Of a stretch of 64,000 bases of DNA, positions 33,041 through 45,521 are shown one piece after another. Both the position numbers and the translations under genes were made by a program. Under the pieces are notes generated by a model that did no database searches, was not told the origin of the DNA, and saw only the letters and a list, made by a program, of their open reading frames with translations. Origin of the DNA: Morinoia aosen (taxonomy: Eukaryota > Arthropoda > Malacostraca > Amphipoda > Talitridae). The stretch is from assembly GCA_030386875.1 (NCBI GenBank), contig CM059571.1:22500355-22564354 (forward strand), in the 5' to 3' direction. How positions within the stretch are numbered: position 1 is the stretch's first letter; every line of letters starts with the position of its first letter.

Positions 33041-35049
33041 TTCTAACGTTCAAGCCTATCGAATGCGTGCCCGAAATCGAGAAAACTATTCAATGGTTTG
33101 TATCAGACAAAGCTCAGTTGGCATTGCAATTGCAATTAATTCATAAGTTGAATACTGAGCTTCGCCTGAGAGGACTTTAGAGAATATTTTTTTGATCGGC
33201 TCGTGTTTTCATAAGGATGCATTTCGGTCGATGCAGAACTCAAAATTAATTTAGAAGCGTAACAACACGACCATTCAAAAGTTCTTGATGCACAGAATTA
33301 AATTACATATTATTTTCAATGTTTCAGCAATTTAGATAGAAATTACTGCGTTTCATTTGAAATTAACAATACATTTGCACAACGTAAGTTGTGAGTAATA
33401 ATTTGCGATTAAGTTCTCTTATTAATTCTTTGAACTTAATTGTATCTCAATATTTCATAGCAATTTCAAATTTTTTGGGCTGGCTTGAAAGAATTACTAT
33501 TCCGAATTGCATTTAATTTAAATGGTCTCTTTTAGGCAAGACAATTTAGAGTTTTTGTATAAATTGCGATGTTTAGCAAAATATTCTCCATTAGCCCTTA
33601 CAGAATAAAACAAAGTCAAAAGGTGAACGCATTAGTGCATGAGTCACAAAATAAACATGGACTGTCCCTATCCAAATCAGAATGTTAATGAATTTGTGAA
33701 TTGCGAGATCGTGAAGATTCCCGTACGAAACACATCACTCTGACGCCATTTGACGAAAAAACTTTGCATTGTAGCATTAAAGTATGAGCTTTTTATAAGA
33801 GTCGCAAAACTCTGCTCTCCAAAAACTTTCGACAGGATCAAATAAACATGGTGAAGTGAAGCGAGATAATATGACTCTTGCGTCGCCCTTGCCTACCTTA
33901 ACAGAGCCACTGCACGGGGCTTGATCGGCCGTAAGATGGATGTTTGTGAATGCGATATCAAATCAGGTACTTCAGTAGAGTACATTGTGGTAGAATGTTG
34001 CGGTAGAATATTTGAATGGTATAACTACTTTAATGACATGTTGACTCAAACATTTTTGTACGCCGGCTCACGCAGCCGCAGAAATACTTTGGCCTCTTAT
34101 TCTACAATCTACTCTTTTTTGAAAAAAATGAAATTTAAGCTATTTGAAATGCGAATTTGTGATGTGAATCATAGTATGTTATCTATAATTTCAACTAGAC
34201 CCAACAAAGAAGTTACAATATTTTGAAGTGAATGATCGAGTGCTACACTTGGCACAGTAAAGAAGTATTATCCTCACTACTCGGTTCACCTATTTGGAAC
34301 CAAAGAATGGAGCATATTGATTCAGTTTGACTTTAAAGAGATAGCGGTCATACGAGAAGGACTAAAAATTTCACGGTCGCAAAAATTCTACACCAAAAAC
34401 TGGAGCGCCTGTGGGAGACACTACTTGAGGTGACCTAAAAATTTAGTGTCATCTTGAATGAAAGTGAAAAAAAGTAAACATGACGTGAATAAATATTGTT
34501 GTCAAGAACTTACTCTGTTAATCTAATTTTGTATACTGACTGCCAAAGAGGTGAGAAATGATAAGCAAAACGTCGCGGTAAACTATGCAAATGGACAGCA
34601 ATTTCAATGAGAGTGAATTCTTTCACTATCTCCAAGCTGTTCCAAAGAACAGCTTGCTCAGAATGCACCGATGACGCATCATCGCTGTGGATCTCAGCGC
34701 AGGGTCATGCAGGGTCATCTGAGGCGAGATAACTGGGCGATTTCTATACCTAAACTTCATCCCATTGTAAACACCCTCTTTTATGTGAGCAGAATGGAGA
34801 GGTGTATTATGCTTCTTATCAGGTTGTTGATATTCCACTGTTACAGCACCAGATATTAAGTACTTTTTGGGTGGATTTTCATCCCAATGGTATGTCGTAT
34901 CGACGTCGGAGTGGATATTTTTTCCGACCGAAAAACGTTGTTTTAGGAATAATTTCAATAGAATATTTAGTATCCGCTGCCACCAGCCTCTAATGAGACT
35001 AACTATATTGATTTCATTGCATAGCTTATTAAATATATAATAGGATTGA
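33041..35049. other. Unassigned region
   Basis: AT-rich. ORFs at 33921-34226 (101 codons) and 34958-34626 (minus, 110 codons) have no convincing motif. No repeat boundaries noted. Confidence 0.4.
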
Positions 35050-36090
35050 ATATAATAGGATTAACTTCGGTAGCGTGGGTCGCGGGCATCATCAAAGCCG
35101 TATTTTCAAGGTTATCTCGTATACAGATTACATCTCATCCTTTTCACCATACACTCCCATTCTTCCTAACTTACTAAGGGAATAAAACAGCGAAGAGCAC
35201 TTATTTCTCATATTCAGAGCAGACAACTATATATTACAAAGCTGTTAAGAGAGATGCGGGTTAGACATGGTAGCAATAATGAAGACTTACAGTAACTTAT
35301 TTTTAAAATCAAATATCTTTGGGATCAAATTTTGGACGTTGAAAAAATGTGTGTGAGGAGATTTATCACATTTAGAATTGAGGTTATTATACATAATTGA
35401 GGCAAGATGAATATTATGATCCTTATTACGGATTACACTTCTTTTTACTTTTATAAGCCACTTCGCAATAAAGCGGATGCATTGCCAAATGCGACGAACC
35501 CTCATAAAAGGAACACCAGCATTTGTGATCTCGCTCAGCCAACTCCCTCTGTCATGTCTCAGATCGAGTAGTCTGCCTGTTCGGTTACGCTACTTTGAAA
35601 GCGTGTCGTTACGCTCGCGAACAGACGCGTTACGTCAAAGTTTGACCGTTAATTGGTGTAAAAGCTCGTAATCTTGATAACTCATTCAGAAACTGGCTCC
35701 TACATTCAATCTAGGTTAAACGAATGACGTCCAACGTAACTAAAAATACAAAAACATAGAAATTCATTCTTCATAATGAAAAGGGTAGCTGGTAACCTTC
35801 AGGACGCGAAGCTCCCCCCAGCGAAGTAGTGATGAGGACGTGGGTAGAGGGCAAGGCAATGCATTCAAACGATGCCTGCTGGCGTTGTGACGATAATGCC
35901 TAATAAACTGGGCCGTGGATCGTAGAGTTACACAAATGCGGATTTATACACGAGAACACATCTCTCAAAGATGACGATTTTTGGTTCTTTTCGAGGCATG
36001 GTTAGGGAATGTAGTTGGCCAGACACACGGATCCCTCGATCGTAGCGTAATATTTATCGGATGCGATACAGGAAGTTATTTAAAATATCG
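35050..36090 (-). repeat. Dispersed ~1-kb repeat, copy 2 (uninterrupted)
   Basis: The reverse complement aligns along its length with 2170-2890 plus 5117-5450, at about 70-80% by eye. Where copy 1 has the PLE, this copy reads ATCTTGCCTCAATTATGTAT then AATAACCTCAATTC without interruption. It is therefore a paralogous empty site. ORFs inside (such as 35287-35505 and 35477-35671) are not conserved in copy 1 and are probably meaningless. The family is unrecognised. Confidence 0.75.
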
Positions 36091-37970
36091 CAGGCGCAAA
36101 ACATCATAAGTTCAATTTTTCTAGATCTCATTTTCAAAGACTATAAGCAGGGTCTGACTAATTTTTGACGAACAAATTTTCCAGTCTTAAAAATAAAAAT
36201 AACTCGAAGTCGTAGATAAACGAGAAGGGTACTTCAACAGTCCTGGAGATAAGGAACCTTAGCATTTACTGTACAGTGTCGTATGTAAATATTATAACTT
36301 GAGATAAGGTTGCGAGTTTTGCATGCGCAGCGTCTACAGCAACAGCCTCCAGGTAATCTTGTGACAGAGTGTCTCTACAGCAGAGTCCCGAGACACACAG
36401 GAAACCTTCGCTGCGACAATATCAGCGTTTGTGATCAAAATGCTTTGTTTGAATGCAGCAATTGAAATCACGTAAGAAAGCGCGCACCGCTGCTTATTTT
36501 CCAAACTTGAACAAATTTGCGCATTGTTGAGGTAATCATTTCTTCGTTGAAGACCATGTATTTTGTGCATACATAACCTATCTAACGAAGGAAAGTTGTC
36601 ATTTTTCTTCTTTTATGTGACACAAGAATTCTTACACAATTTCACATGAGATTTGAAGTCTAAGAAAATTTTGGACATAATTTGGTAAAAATCATGAAAC
36701 CAAATTGGATTCTCTATTTTACACTTCACGTCATTTCGTTTCAGCAAATTGTTGGAGTACGAAATCATCTGCAAATATCTCTCTACATATAAACTTTCCT
36801 TATTTGCTCATTTTGCAAGCACAGCGCCAGCTTTAAACACTGTAGAATTGTGACATTTTTAATTCTACTATTTAGCTTTCATCTTAACAGCGCACACGCT
36901 AACTGTGTAAAAACAGATAAAACCTTCTCAAAGAACGGTCCATGATGTTTTATTGCGATGAATCACAATTACCTTTTGTAGAAGCTGCATTATTTTCAGC
37001 ACTTCTTAAAGTCATACGGTGAGTGCCGCATCTTCGGTAGAGACCGAGCAACAGCAAATATCGTAAGAATTATTTTTCCTAACTCTAATGTCACTTATTT
37101 TGAGCACAAAGATTTATTAGTTAAGCGGAAAATGTTGACAAGTCTGAACTTGAGATGAGTCCTGAGGCTTGTCGAGTTTTTTGATGCAGGCATACCCGTA
37201 AAGAAGAACCTTCGCAGTCGTACAGGATACAAGTAGAAAAAACGTCTGACGCATTCGTAGCTCGCTTCTCGCATCAGGCTGGGATCATGCAATTATGAAA
37301 TACCGCATTGCTGGGGCACTCCCTTCATTCTGATCGAGTCTGGAGTTGGTACGAAAGCAAGGGTGTGCGTATGAATTAAAATCAAGTTTGAGGAATGTCG
37401 GCTGGAGAGGCCAGACAGCGTGGGGCCTGCAGTCTCAGCACTGTTGAGTCGAGCAAGCTTCAGAGAAAAGCAAAAACTCGCAATGCTTGAGAGGTAATGA
37501 ATGAAGCTGCTCTCGGTAAGAGTTTGCTCGAGAACGAAACACAAGTGAGCTGTGATGTCCACTCACTGCTGCGCGAAGATGTTGACTTTCGCTTTATTTA
37601 GCCTCGTGGACGCTATGTATGCAGGTCAGCCAATTGCAAAAAAATTGTTTGGCATCTTGATTAGCATTGATGGAACGACATTGGGTTCTGTACCGTGTGA
37701 GTGATGCGAGTCTGCACCAAAATTATTGGCCCGCTTATTATGGGTGAACTGGCGGTAACTTGATGAATTAACTGTGCCATCAGGGCTGAGGCTTGAAAAT
37801 TGCGAAGAAATAGATACCCAAGTTTCTACCCATGCATATAATTTTCCACTGAAAATTACCAGAGAAGAAACGTGATTTGATGATGGTAGAAACTCCTAGT
37901 TGAAAGCTTCGAACATTCTTTCGCAATTGCAGGTTTGTCACTTTTTTGAAAGTGTGCGGCAGAAACTATC
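36091..37970. other. Unassigned region with a possible decayed minus-strand frame
   Basis: At 37562-37095 the minus strand reads about 155 codons with a single stop at 37293 and moderately natural codon use (for example MREASYECVRRFFYLYPVRL). No family is recognised. A 78-codon ATG ORF at 36570-36334 (minus) is likewise anonymous. Confidence 0.25.
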
Positions 37971-38014
37971 TCTCCAACGCAAGAATTTCCAACGCAAGAA
38001 TTTCCAACGCATTC
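37971..38014 (+). repeat. 15-bp tandem repeat, about 3 units
   Basis: TCCAACGCAAGAATT is repeated from 37973, ending in TCCAACGCATTC. Probably replication slippage. Confidence 0.8.
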
Positions 38015-38106
38015 TTCATATTTTTTCTGCGATTCATTATTGCGTTTACGTGAAAATTTTGCCTATCCCTATAACTAGCCCGATGCGAGGAAAACATTTA
38101 TTTTAA

Positions 38107-38472
38107 ATGAAAAATTCGCTTTCGGTTCATGAAAGTGGAAAACCGCCTTACGCGGGTGCAGGAGCGACCCAAAGCCCGAGGGCAAATGAGAAGCAGCGTT
38201 TTTATGAGTCTGCGGACCGTCGAGTCGAGGGAACGTACGGTCGGCCGGACCCAACCAACGCCGCGGTCAGCGCGTGTGGTATTCCACGCGCTTCCGACCG
38301 GCCGATTTGGATCGGCGAGAAGATAATTGTGCGGCGGCGCAGTCGCACAAGACGGTCTCATCTTACCAGAGGCTTCCATCCAACAACGCAAGCCAAAAAA
38401 CTACATCAAAAAAATCCTTATGACGAACAAACAAAAAAGCTCAGGAAACGGAGGCAAGTAAAAAACCAATAA
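38107..38472 (+). other. GC-rich block with overlapping open frames
   Basis: A sharp GC/CpG rise (38.14-38.36 kb) with three long frames open: 121 codons from ATG 38107, 65 from 38129, and 97 on the minus strand. The 121-codon peptide is basic (KIIVRRRSRTRRSHLTRG) and ends in a lysine-rich tail. No domain is recognised. Overlapping frames are expected in GC-rich DNA because stops are rare, so coding is unproven. Confidence 0.2.
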
Positions 38473-38780
38473 ACTCCAGGCAACGCTTCAGCAAAACTTA
38501 AGTCAACAGCAGAAGTGAAGTTTTGAGATCTTGTTTATCTTCTTAAAATTTACAGAAATTATTGAATAAGTTGCTGAGTTGAACGTGAATTGTTCTCTGA
38601 ACGAGTAGTGATAGGTCACTGAGAAACGTGGGACTTATATTAGCTATTTCTCAGCTTCGTTGGGCGTAAATTTCACATCGCGTCGACGAGGCAGAGCAAC
38701 GAAACATGCAACTAAATGATCTGCGTATTGTTTTTGAATGATCATGTGAACCTTTTCCAATTTTTCTACCTTGTGAAAGT

Positions 38781-39463
38781 GTCCCAGTTCAACACTTGTT
38801 AAAATAAGAAGATAATCACTTATCAACTTTGCTAAAACAACACTCAATTGTTAGAACTTTTAAATCTGTCACTCTCTAGAGGCAACGTTTCGATGTTACT
38901 AACATCATCTTCAGGTTGTAAAATACAAAAGAAACACTTAGTCACATTGGTAAAACTGTCAATGCAAAACTTAAACTACAGCAGACTGGATAAAATATAG
39001 GTAAACACATTGCGAGAAGGCTAGATTGACTAATTTTGTACAAGATTGAAACTACAGCTGACTAGTTGTTATTGCACACATGTTAACATGTTAACGGCAC
39101 CAGAGATAATGGCAAAATGGACGAACGGAGGTTACAAACGTCTAAGCCACAGTCCTACTAGCTGAACAATTTTAAAGCAAAAAAATTATTTGTATATTTT
39201 CGCTGAGGCTACGCTTAAGCTTATGACTATACTGTGCTTCTATTATTTGAATATGCTCCTTTTTACAACATTGTACAAAATTTTTGTATTTGAGTACAGA
39301 TCTTCATTTGAGGGCTTACAACTATGATCAACACGGAAACGATTAAAAATGGAACCTTGATATTTGTGTGCAGTTAATCTTTGCAGTTTTAACAATTGAG
39401 TGTTCTTTTAGTTTAGATAATGAGTAGTCATCTGCTTATTTTAGCACGTGTTGAACCGGAACG
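38781..39463 (-). mobile_element. PLE-type remnant with inverted arms
   Basis: An 81-bp arm at 38781-38861 recurs inverted at 39383-39463, about 80% identical, sharing ACACTCAATTGTTA and GTTCAACACnTGnTAAAATA. Just inside the left arm on the minus strand is CTGAAGATGATGTTAGTAAC then ATCGAAACG. This is the same hammerhead-like architecture as in the PLE at 2.9-5.1 kb, with a different stem sequence. Inverted arms plus this motif suggest a short PLE derivative lacking the RT. No coding sequence remains. Confidence 0.5.
38886..38914 (-). ncRNA. Hammerhead-like motif in PLE-type remnant
   Basis: The minus strand reads CTGAAGA, one U, a GATGTT/AACATC stem around an AGT loop, then GAAACG. Core bases match CUGANGA and GAAA. 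As at 5025-5054, one extra U follows CUGAAGA. Helices I and III are not resolved. Confidence 0.35.
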
Positions 39464-40680
39464 ATTATGTGAACCGGAGATCCGAACATAAGTAATATCG
39501 AGAATATTTCGAATTGGTATCCAGTATTTCTGTCAACTTTTTCACGTCAATTTGCCTACTTTGCTCGTGAAATCTGTAACTTTTTTCTAAATCGCACGAA
39601 CTACCAACCATATGGCATGTACTGTTCAACGATAGAGCGTGCAGTTTCCTTGCTTTGGTGTTCACTAAAAGAAAGGATTCGCAATAACTCTGCAGATATC
39701 AGTATTTTTAACTTCATCTTTGAGCGACTCAAGCGTTCAAATTTCTGTCTTCAAATCCTCAGTATAAGCCTGCAAGTTATTTTCGAGTCAGTTTCGATGG
39801 AATTACAGTCCGATGTTCAGCTAACAAACCTCATACTCTTCGCTTGGAGAGTCACACACCTAGTAACTTCTAGTCTGTACTACTATGGATAGGCCATCAA
39901 TGCTAGTGAGAAATACCAAACAACTAATATTAGGTAGATATTCAGAGGTAAAACCCCATATATAATAACTATAAGCAACAATGCTATATACTTCAATACT
40001 CTGTAATAGGCTCAACACGAGATAGCTTGCAAAACAAAACAATTAGCCTGATTATCAAAGATATGTTTTAATAATCTGACTTACTAAACCGTCAACTATG
40101 TTCAAATTCTGGAAGAAATACATTACTTTTTTCACTACTGAAAGATCACATGAATGCTACGATAATTCAAGCATCAGACACGCTTCCATGCTGTTGAATA
40201 ACCTATTTTCATCAACGTTAGCAAATTTTACCCTTATTTGGTCGTTGTTTATATACCTCCTCAGCTCTGAAGACGTTCCGCAGCTCAATTAGAGTTGAGC
40301 TCACAATTTATTGAATCAAAAAAATTTCTGAGGAAAATGACTTTTCTGTTGATAACGACATTTTAAATTTTGGGGTTCCTGCTTGCTTCTTACGTCTGTA
40401 CATAATTTTTTGTCTGCAATTGTAAATAGTATCATTAATAAACCAATGCGTAGATAAAGTGAATGCTTGACGTGGTATTCCATCAACAAATCATTTACAA
40501 TAACTTGAATCATTCATAAATTAATCCATGAAAAACAAAATAACTAACAAAAGCAGCTGATGAAAAAAATCAGCAACAAAGAAACCTATCAACAAATTAA
40601 ATCAATAACAAATCCCTTGAAATACATTTTCAATAATTCGCAAATTAATTCATAAAAAATCTGATCAATAATAAGTCTGT
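39464..40680. other. Unassigned AT-rich region
   Basis: No gene recognised. 40520-40680 is a strongly A-rich tract on the plus strand. ORFs at 39617-39892 and 39860-40042 (minus) look like chance. Confidence 0.4.
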
Positions 40681-41254
40681 TTATTTGCCACTTGGGCAGG
40701 GTACGTGCTCAGAGACCGAAAAAGGCCCAACTAAATCAAGAGACGCACATACATTTTTAATGTTTTTCGCACTAAAATAAAGGTTCTCCAAACTAAACAG
40801 AATTTTTCCGTCTCGAGCTACAAAGGAATCTTTTATTATATGACATAGTAGTCCATTGGTAGAAAAATATGTTACAATAAGGTTTTGGGCGCACAAACAA
40901 CACTTATATTCAGTTAAAAGCGTGTGGAAACCATTCACGACTGCAGATGAGCACATCAATTTGAGGTATTGCATACATAGTTAAGAATTATATGAATTCC
41001 ATTATTTCACAGCAGGGTGGAAATTTACTCTGATACTTGTGAACAAAGAATCTCTGTAATTCAATACGTACACTTACGTACTGTGCGCGATCATATAAGT
41101 GATGCCACGACATACGTGCGATAAGTTCAAAACCATGCCATGGCAAGATCGTTCGGTTTTTCAAGTGATGGCGTTTATTCTCAAGAAAGAAGTTTACAAA
41201 CGAGTGTGATATAATTTGCATACATGGTCGACTGCTCAAGTGCAATAAATACAT
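40681..41254 (-). other. Two adjacent minus-strand ORFs, unidentified
   Basis: 40988-41254 (88 codons) and 40681-40974 (97 codons, true ATG) lie 13 bp apart on the minus strand, in neither case with a recognised motif. The second contains KCCLCAQNLIVTYFSTNGLL and ends just before an AATAAA (minus, about 40680). They could be a broken short gene or two chance frames. Codon use is AT-leaning. Confidence 0.2.
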
Positions 41255-42759
41255 ATCTGTAAAACTTATTTAATGTTCGTGGTGGTTGTGTACAAGAAGG
41301 AACGTCAAGCCCCTTCCTCGCACTATCATTTGTTTAATATCCCTTGGTGTTCATCTATAAACTTATTATCGACAGCACTAAAACACTGGTTACAAATCTA
41401 ATGCTAATCTTCAGCCGATTCCAGCCGTGATAAGCAAATACTGGATCACAAACCCGTGTTCGGGGGAACGGAGAGAATAATACGGAGAGCTGCCAAGGTT
41501 AACTCGTCAAGAGTTAAACAGTAAGAAATACTTTTATGACAGTAACAGGTCATACTTGAGTGTCATGGGTGTCGAAAAGAACTCCAAATACCTTTGGATT
41601 GAAACCATTACTAGCTGCCACGGTAAAACACGAAGAACCGAGGTGAAACGTTTAGGCAATTAAAGGTCCGTGATGCCAGATAATTTAACATGACATGTAA
41701 ATAAAGAAAAGTTAGAACAGTTAGAAAGACCGTTAGAACAGACAGTTATCATTCTGAATTACTTTTGATCGCACGACTTTTAGTAGAATAAAACTGTCAT
41801 CGCCAACCAGCGTTGTATTGTGAAATTTTTACTTTGATTTACCACGACAACCATGAATTAAGTCGTATCCAAGTATTCGCTGTGTAATTCCGCAATATAC
41901 TTCACAATAACAGATACATCAGGGAATTAACAGCTCCTACTAAATTTAAATCCTGTGACGGCCTGTTTTCGTGCGGTGCAGTGCGCAAATTTAACTAGGA
42001 CGAAACTCGAGTCTTTATTTCAAACTAGAAACCAACACTGCACTATCACCGTGCTGTTATGCTTCACGAGATGAAATGCTTGAAGTCGCAAGACTTGACG
42101 CAACAGTTCAGCCCGAGATATGGAGATGCTATTTCTTAGGGTATCGGTTGAGTCAAAAATGCATACTTCGAGGGAATACTATATGAGACCGAATTTTGCA
42201 GCGGTACAATTTACCCATTTTGCTCGAGCGAGCCACTTTTATACTTAATGATCCAGCTTGCTTACTATAATCTGTGTACTGATAAGTGAAGTATTTGAAC
42301 GCCAGATTGTCAGATAAGCATTCATCTAATTTCCTTTTGTGACAGCTGCTAAATGAAAATATACATTGTCTGCGGAAATGAATCTTGAGCTTTACGGTAG
42401 GAAGTTAAATGTACCAAATACTACAGTACATGAAGAACATTTTTGGAGAGCATTCTTCAAAGTAAGCAGAAGTAATCGAAGTCGAAGCTACTGTGCGATA
42501 CCCTCCCTTTAATTATCTGCACATCAATTTTGTGGCTTCACCGTTGGGCAGAATTCCATCTCTTGAATGAGTTGGGCCATAGCATCCACATGATTTCCTA
42601 TAGAACAAATGTGTTGTTCATAGGATATCACACTAGACGCAGAGTTTATCTTTTTACTGTTAGATCTGCTACAGAGCTGTGCAATTTATTGGCTCACTGC
42701 AAGTTTGTAATTATTGTACAGAATATAAAGGTTTCTATTACCTTCACAGTGATGACGAT
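41255..42759. other. Unassigned region
   Basis: No gene or mobile element recognised. The 87-codon ORF at 42530-42793 has no known motif. Confidence 0.4.
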
Positions 42760-42930
42760 CATGAGATGCTTGGTCACGCGGCCTCCGCAGTGAGCAACCG
42801 TCAAGTGCCCGCTCTTTGAAGGGTCTACGCGCCTCGTCATTGGCCAGGGGACGATCCAGGAGAGAAAGGGGGCGGAGTCGCAAACTCCTCTTGGTAGACA
42901 TCTACTCAACATTCCTCTTCAGGAAAAAGC
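42760..42930. promoter_or_regulatory. Possible promoter-like GC-rich patch
   Basis: A GC-rich island of about 170 bp with an inverted CCAAT box (ATTGG, 42839-42843) and a GC-box-like GGGGGCGG (42868-42875) about 25 bp apart. No start site, TATA box or adjacent exon can be identified, so function is conjectural. Confidence 0.2.
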
Positions 42931-45418
42931 TGCGACAGCTGGATCCGTCGTGACGATCAGCAACAGTAATGTCGTTTGATAGATTCCTTAGTTTAAGCTT
43001 TTAATTCATTCACTTGAAGGTAAAATAAGCGATATTGGTGTTATACATAATGTAATTACATATTCAAGTTTAAATACCACAATTGGCTTTAAAAAATCTC
43101 TAGATCCCCACGTTGATATATCGAGCCCTAATGCCGCTGACGGACAAAAAATGAGAAGAACGATCACCACAACATTGCTGCTTTTAAATTGTCAGAATAA
43201 CTACACGTTGTCTAATAAGAGTTCTTCAAACTTGAATAATAAAAAGAGACTAAGGTTCAACAAAGTAACGATGAAAGTAGTATAATAAAGGTTTAATTAC
43301 AATCATAGCCAGGCCATTGTTGATGTTGCTTGTAAAATTGACTAAACTGACTTCGCGTTGGTGTCTAAAGCATTTAGTTAGTGGTTTAGAGACAATAACT
43401 TGATTTCAATTCTGCATGGTCATGCATCCTTACGAATTTTACTAGAATTGCCAAAGGGATTCGGTGATCAAATTCAGACGTGAAATCATTGACGCTTTCA
43501 TTATTACTTTTAATGTGTAACGGGAGTAACAGACATTCAGATTTGAATTATGTTTAAATTAGTTGAAATATACCATTTATGACCCTAAATAAAATTCCTC
43601 AATACTCAAAAAATAGTGCTCGAAACGAGTTAGAGATGAATTATTCGAATTCAGCGTCTCAGTTTATATACTGTACTCTGCCGAACTTTCTGTGCAACAC
43701 ACATTTGTGACACATAGTTGAAAATAACATTGAAATAAAAAATTCTACAACGTGTGAAGGACAATTAATGATATATTCATGCATGCTAACAAGGATAATT
43801 TTATAACTTCATTTGATATAAATTTTCACGCCAGAGAAATTTGTTGTCTGTTTTCCAAATTGTTTTGTTAGCGCCCATTCATTAAACCAGAATTTCTGGC
43901 CAATTTACACTATTTTTATTCGTGTTTAAGTTACGAACAAAAAAACTCTGATTTACACTATTTGAGTGATTATGATTATTTCAAAGTACAATCGGAACGA
44001 CTCAAAAACTTTAACAATAAGCAACAGCTGTTATGCACAGAAGTTAATTGGAAATGGGGTACTGCAGTACCAATTTCTTTCCCATGGGTGGGGAACAAAG
44101 ACCACAGAACGGGCTAACAGAAACAAGCACGAAATTTTAAGTTTAAAAATTACGGAACGTTATACAAATGTGGAATAGAATAGGACATAGCATAGGGAAC
44201 GAACCGAATGTCTCGTCCTTGATTCCAAGTTCATTATTCCGTCAGAAATCCTTCGATCTCAGTCATTAGTGTGAGAGTGAAGTAGTAAAGGCTTATAAAG
44301 GCTTACAGGTGATTCCCAAAACTGTTAGTGATACTGTTATCAGTCTCCAATGACCATCATCATTGTCACTAAAAAACTGCATAAATTTTGTACGGCGAAA
44401 GGAAAGCTAGTTATGGAGAGACAGCAACAATCATACACGCAGTCGTTAATCTTCACACGCAGACACTAGATCTTTAAAAAAATCAAATGAGGCTGCTGTT
44501 TCGTAGGCAAAGGATTCTACATGATTAAACCGTCTTACTTAATTGCTCTCAACGTCAGTAATATAATATCATTGTACTTTTTTCATATTATGTTTGAGCT
44601 CATTTTGGATAAGACTCTACGAATGAAGTTATTTTAAAGACTTAACTTGCAAGAAAATAATTATTAAACGCTTGTGAATAATAATGGTGAAATGTATAAG
44701 CGTACGACAATCTGCATAGCATGGCCCGGCCTTTCATAATTACGAACCAATTAAATCTACATGAAACGAGACTCATAACATTCTAACTTTCGCGTCATTG
44801 CTCCGACGAACATAAAAGATACCTCTATTTTTCATGACTGTAAGATATCTATGGTTGAATATATTGATTTTACTCAGTATAATGCAAATGATTGAAATAC
44901 TGACAAAGAAAAAAAGGTGGATTGATTACATGGACTCAGCGTTTTTAAAATGTAGACAGACGCAGCGATTTATATTTACGCAGACATAGACAGTTCGTCA
45001 GTCAGTGTCCTGGATTTCCAATCATTTCATGTAAGGACTTTTCAAGATAAAACGAAAAGTCCATTAGCGATGTCACGTTTAATTAAATTCCAATTATTAA
45101 TATCACTTACTATGAAAAAAGAATCAAATTACCTCAAAAAACTAATGAATCAATCAATGTACGGAGAGATACCCGACATGAAATTGTTCACTATTTAGAA
45201 GGCGTCAAGCTCGACCCAATGTCTCGATGTAGATGTTGCTCTGTCGGTCTCAAAGCGCTCTACTCAGGACAACCCCTGTTTTGCCTATTGATAACGCAAA
45301 AACCAGAACGTAGGACTAATTAGCAGGGTGATATAGACGGACTCAATAAACAGCTATAAACGATCGCCCCGAATACGTTTAGCACTTTCGAGTCACTCCT
45401 GTTCCGAGAACTTGGTCC
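42931..45418. other. Unassigned AT-rich region
   Basis: No gene recognised. ORFs are 70 codons or fewer with AT-driven composition. Confidence 0.45.
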
Positions 45419-45521
45419 TTATTTCATTTCAGCCAGGACCTTTTCGCGAAGGCGATCAGCGGTCTCCTCTTTATAGAGTTGAAGACTTGGACAGCACGCT
45501 TTGACAAGAGCTGTCACGATA
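45419..45521 (-). CDS. Candidate terminal coding exon (minus strand)
   Basis: On the minus strand an AG acceptor (ATTTGCAG, at 45522-45523) is followed by a frame reading IVTALVKACCPSLQLY then KEETADRLREKVLAEMK and a TAA at 45421-45419. The exon is about 103 nt and begins with one base of a split codon. The end is a charged amphipathic helix with balanced codons, unlike the AT-rich flanks. The upstream pyrimidine tract is weak. The plus strand also shows an acceptor-like TTATTTCATTTCAG with 23 open codons, so orientation is not certain. The gene is not recognised. Confidence 0.35.

Noticed and set aside
33921-34226. 101-codon ORF with VCECDIKSGTSVEYIVVEC, resembling a LINE C-terminal zinc motif
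   Set aside because: Only a vague Cys spacing similarity; no neighbouring RT or RNase H sequence in any frame.
34626-34958. 110-codon minus ORF
   Set aside because: The opposite strand is also open, there is no recognised motif and codon use is not distinctive.
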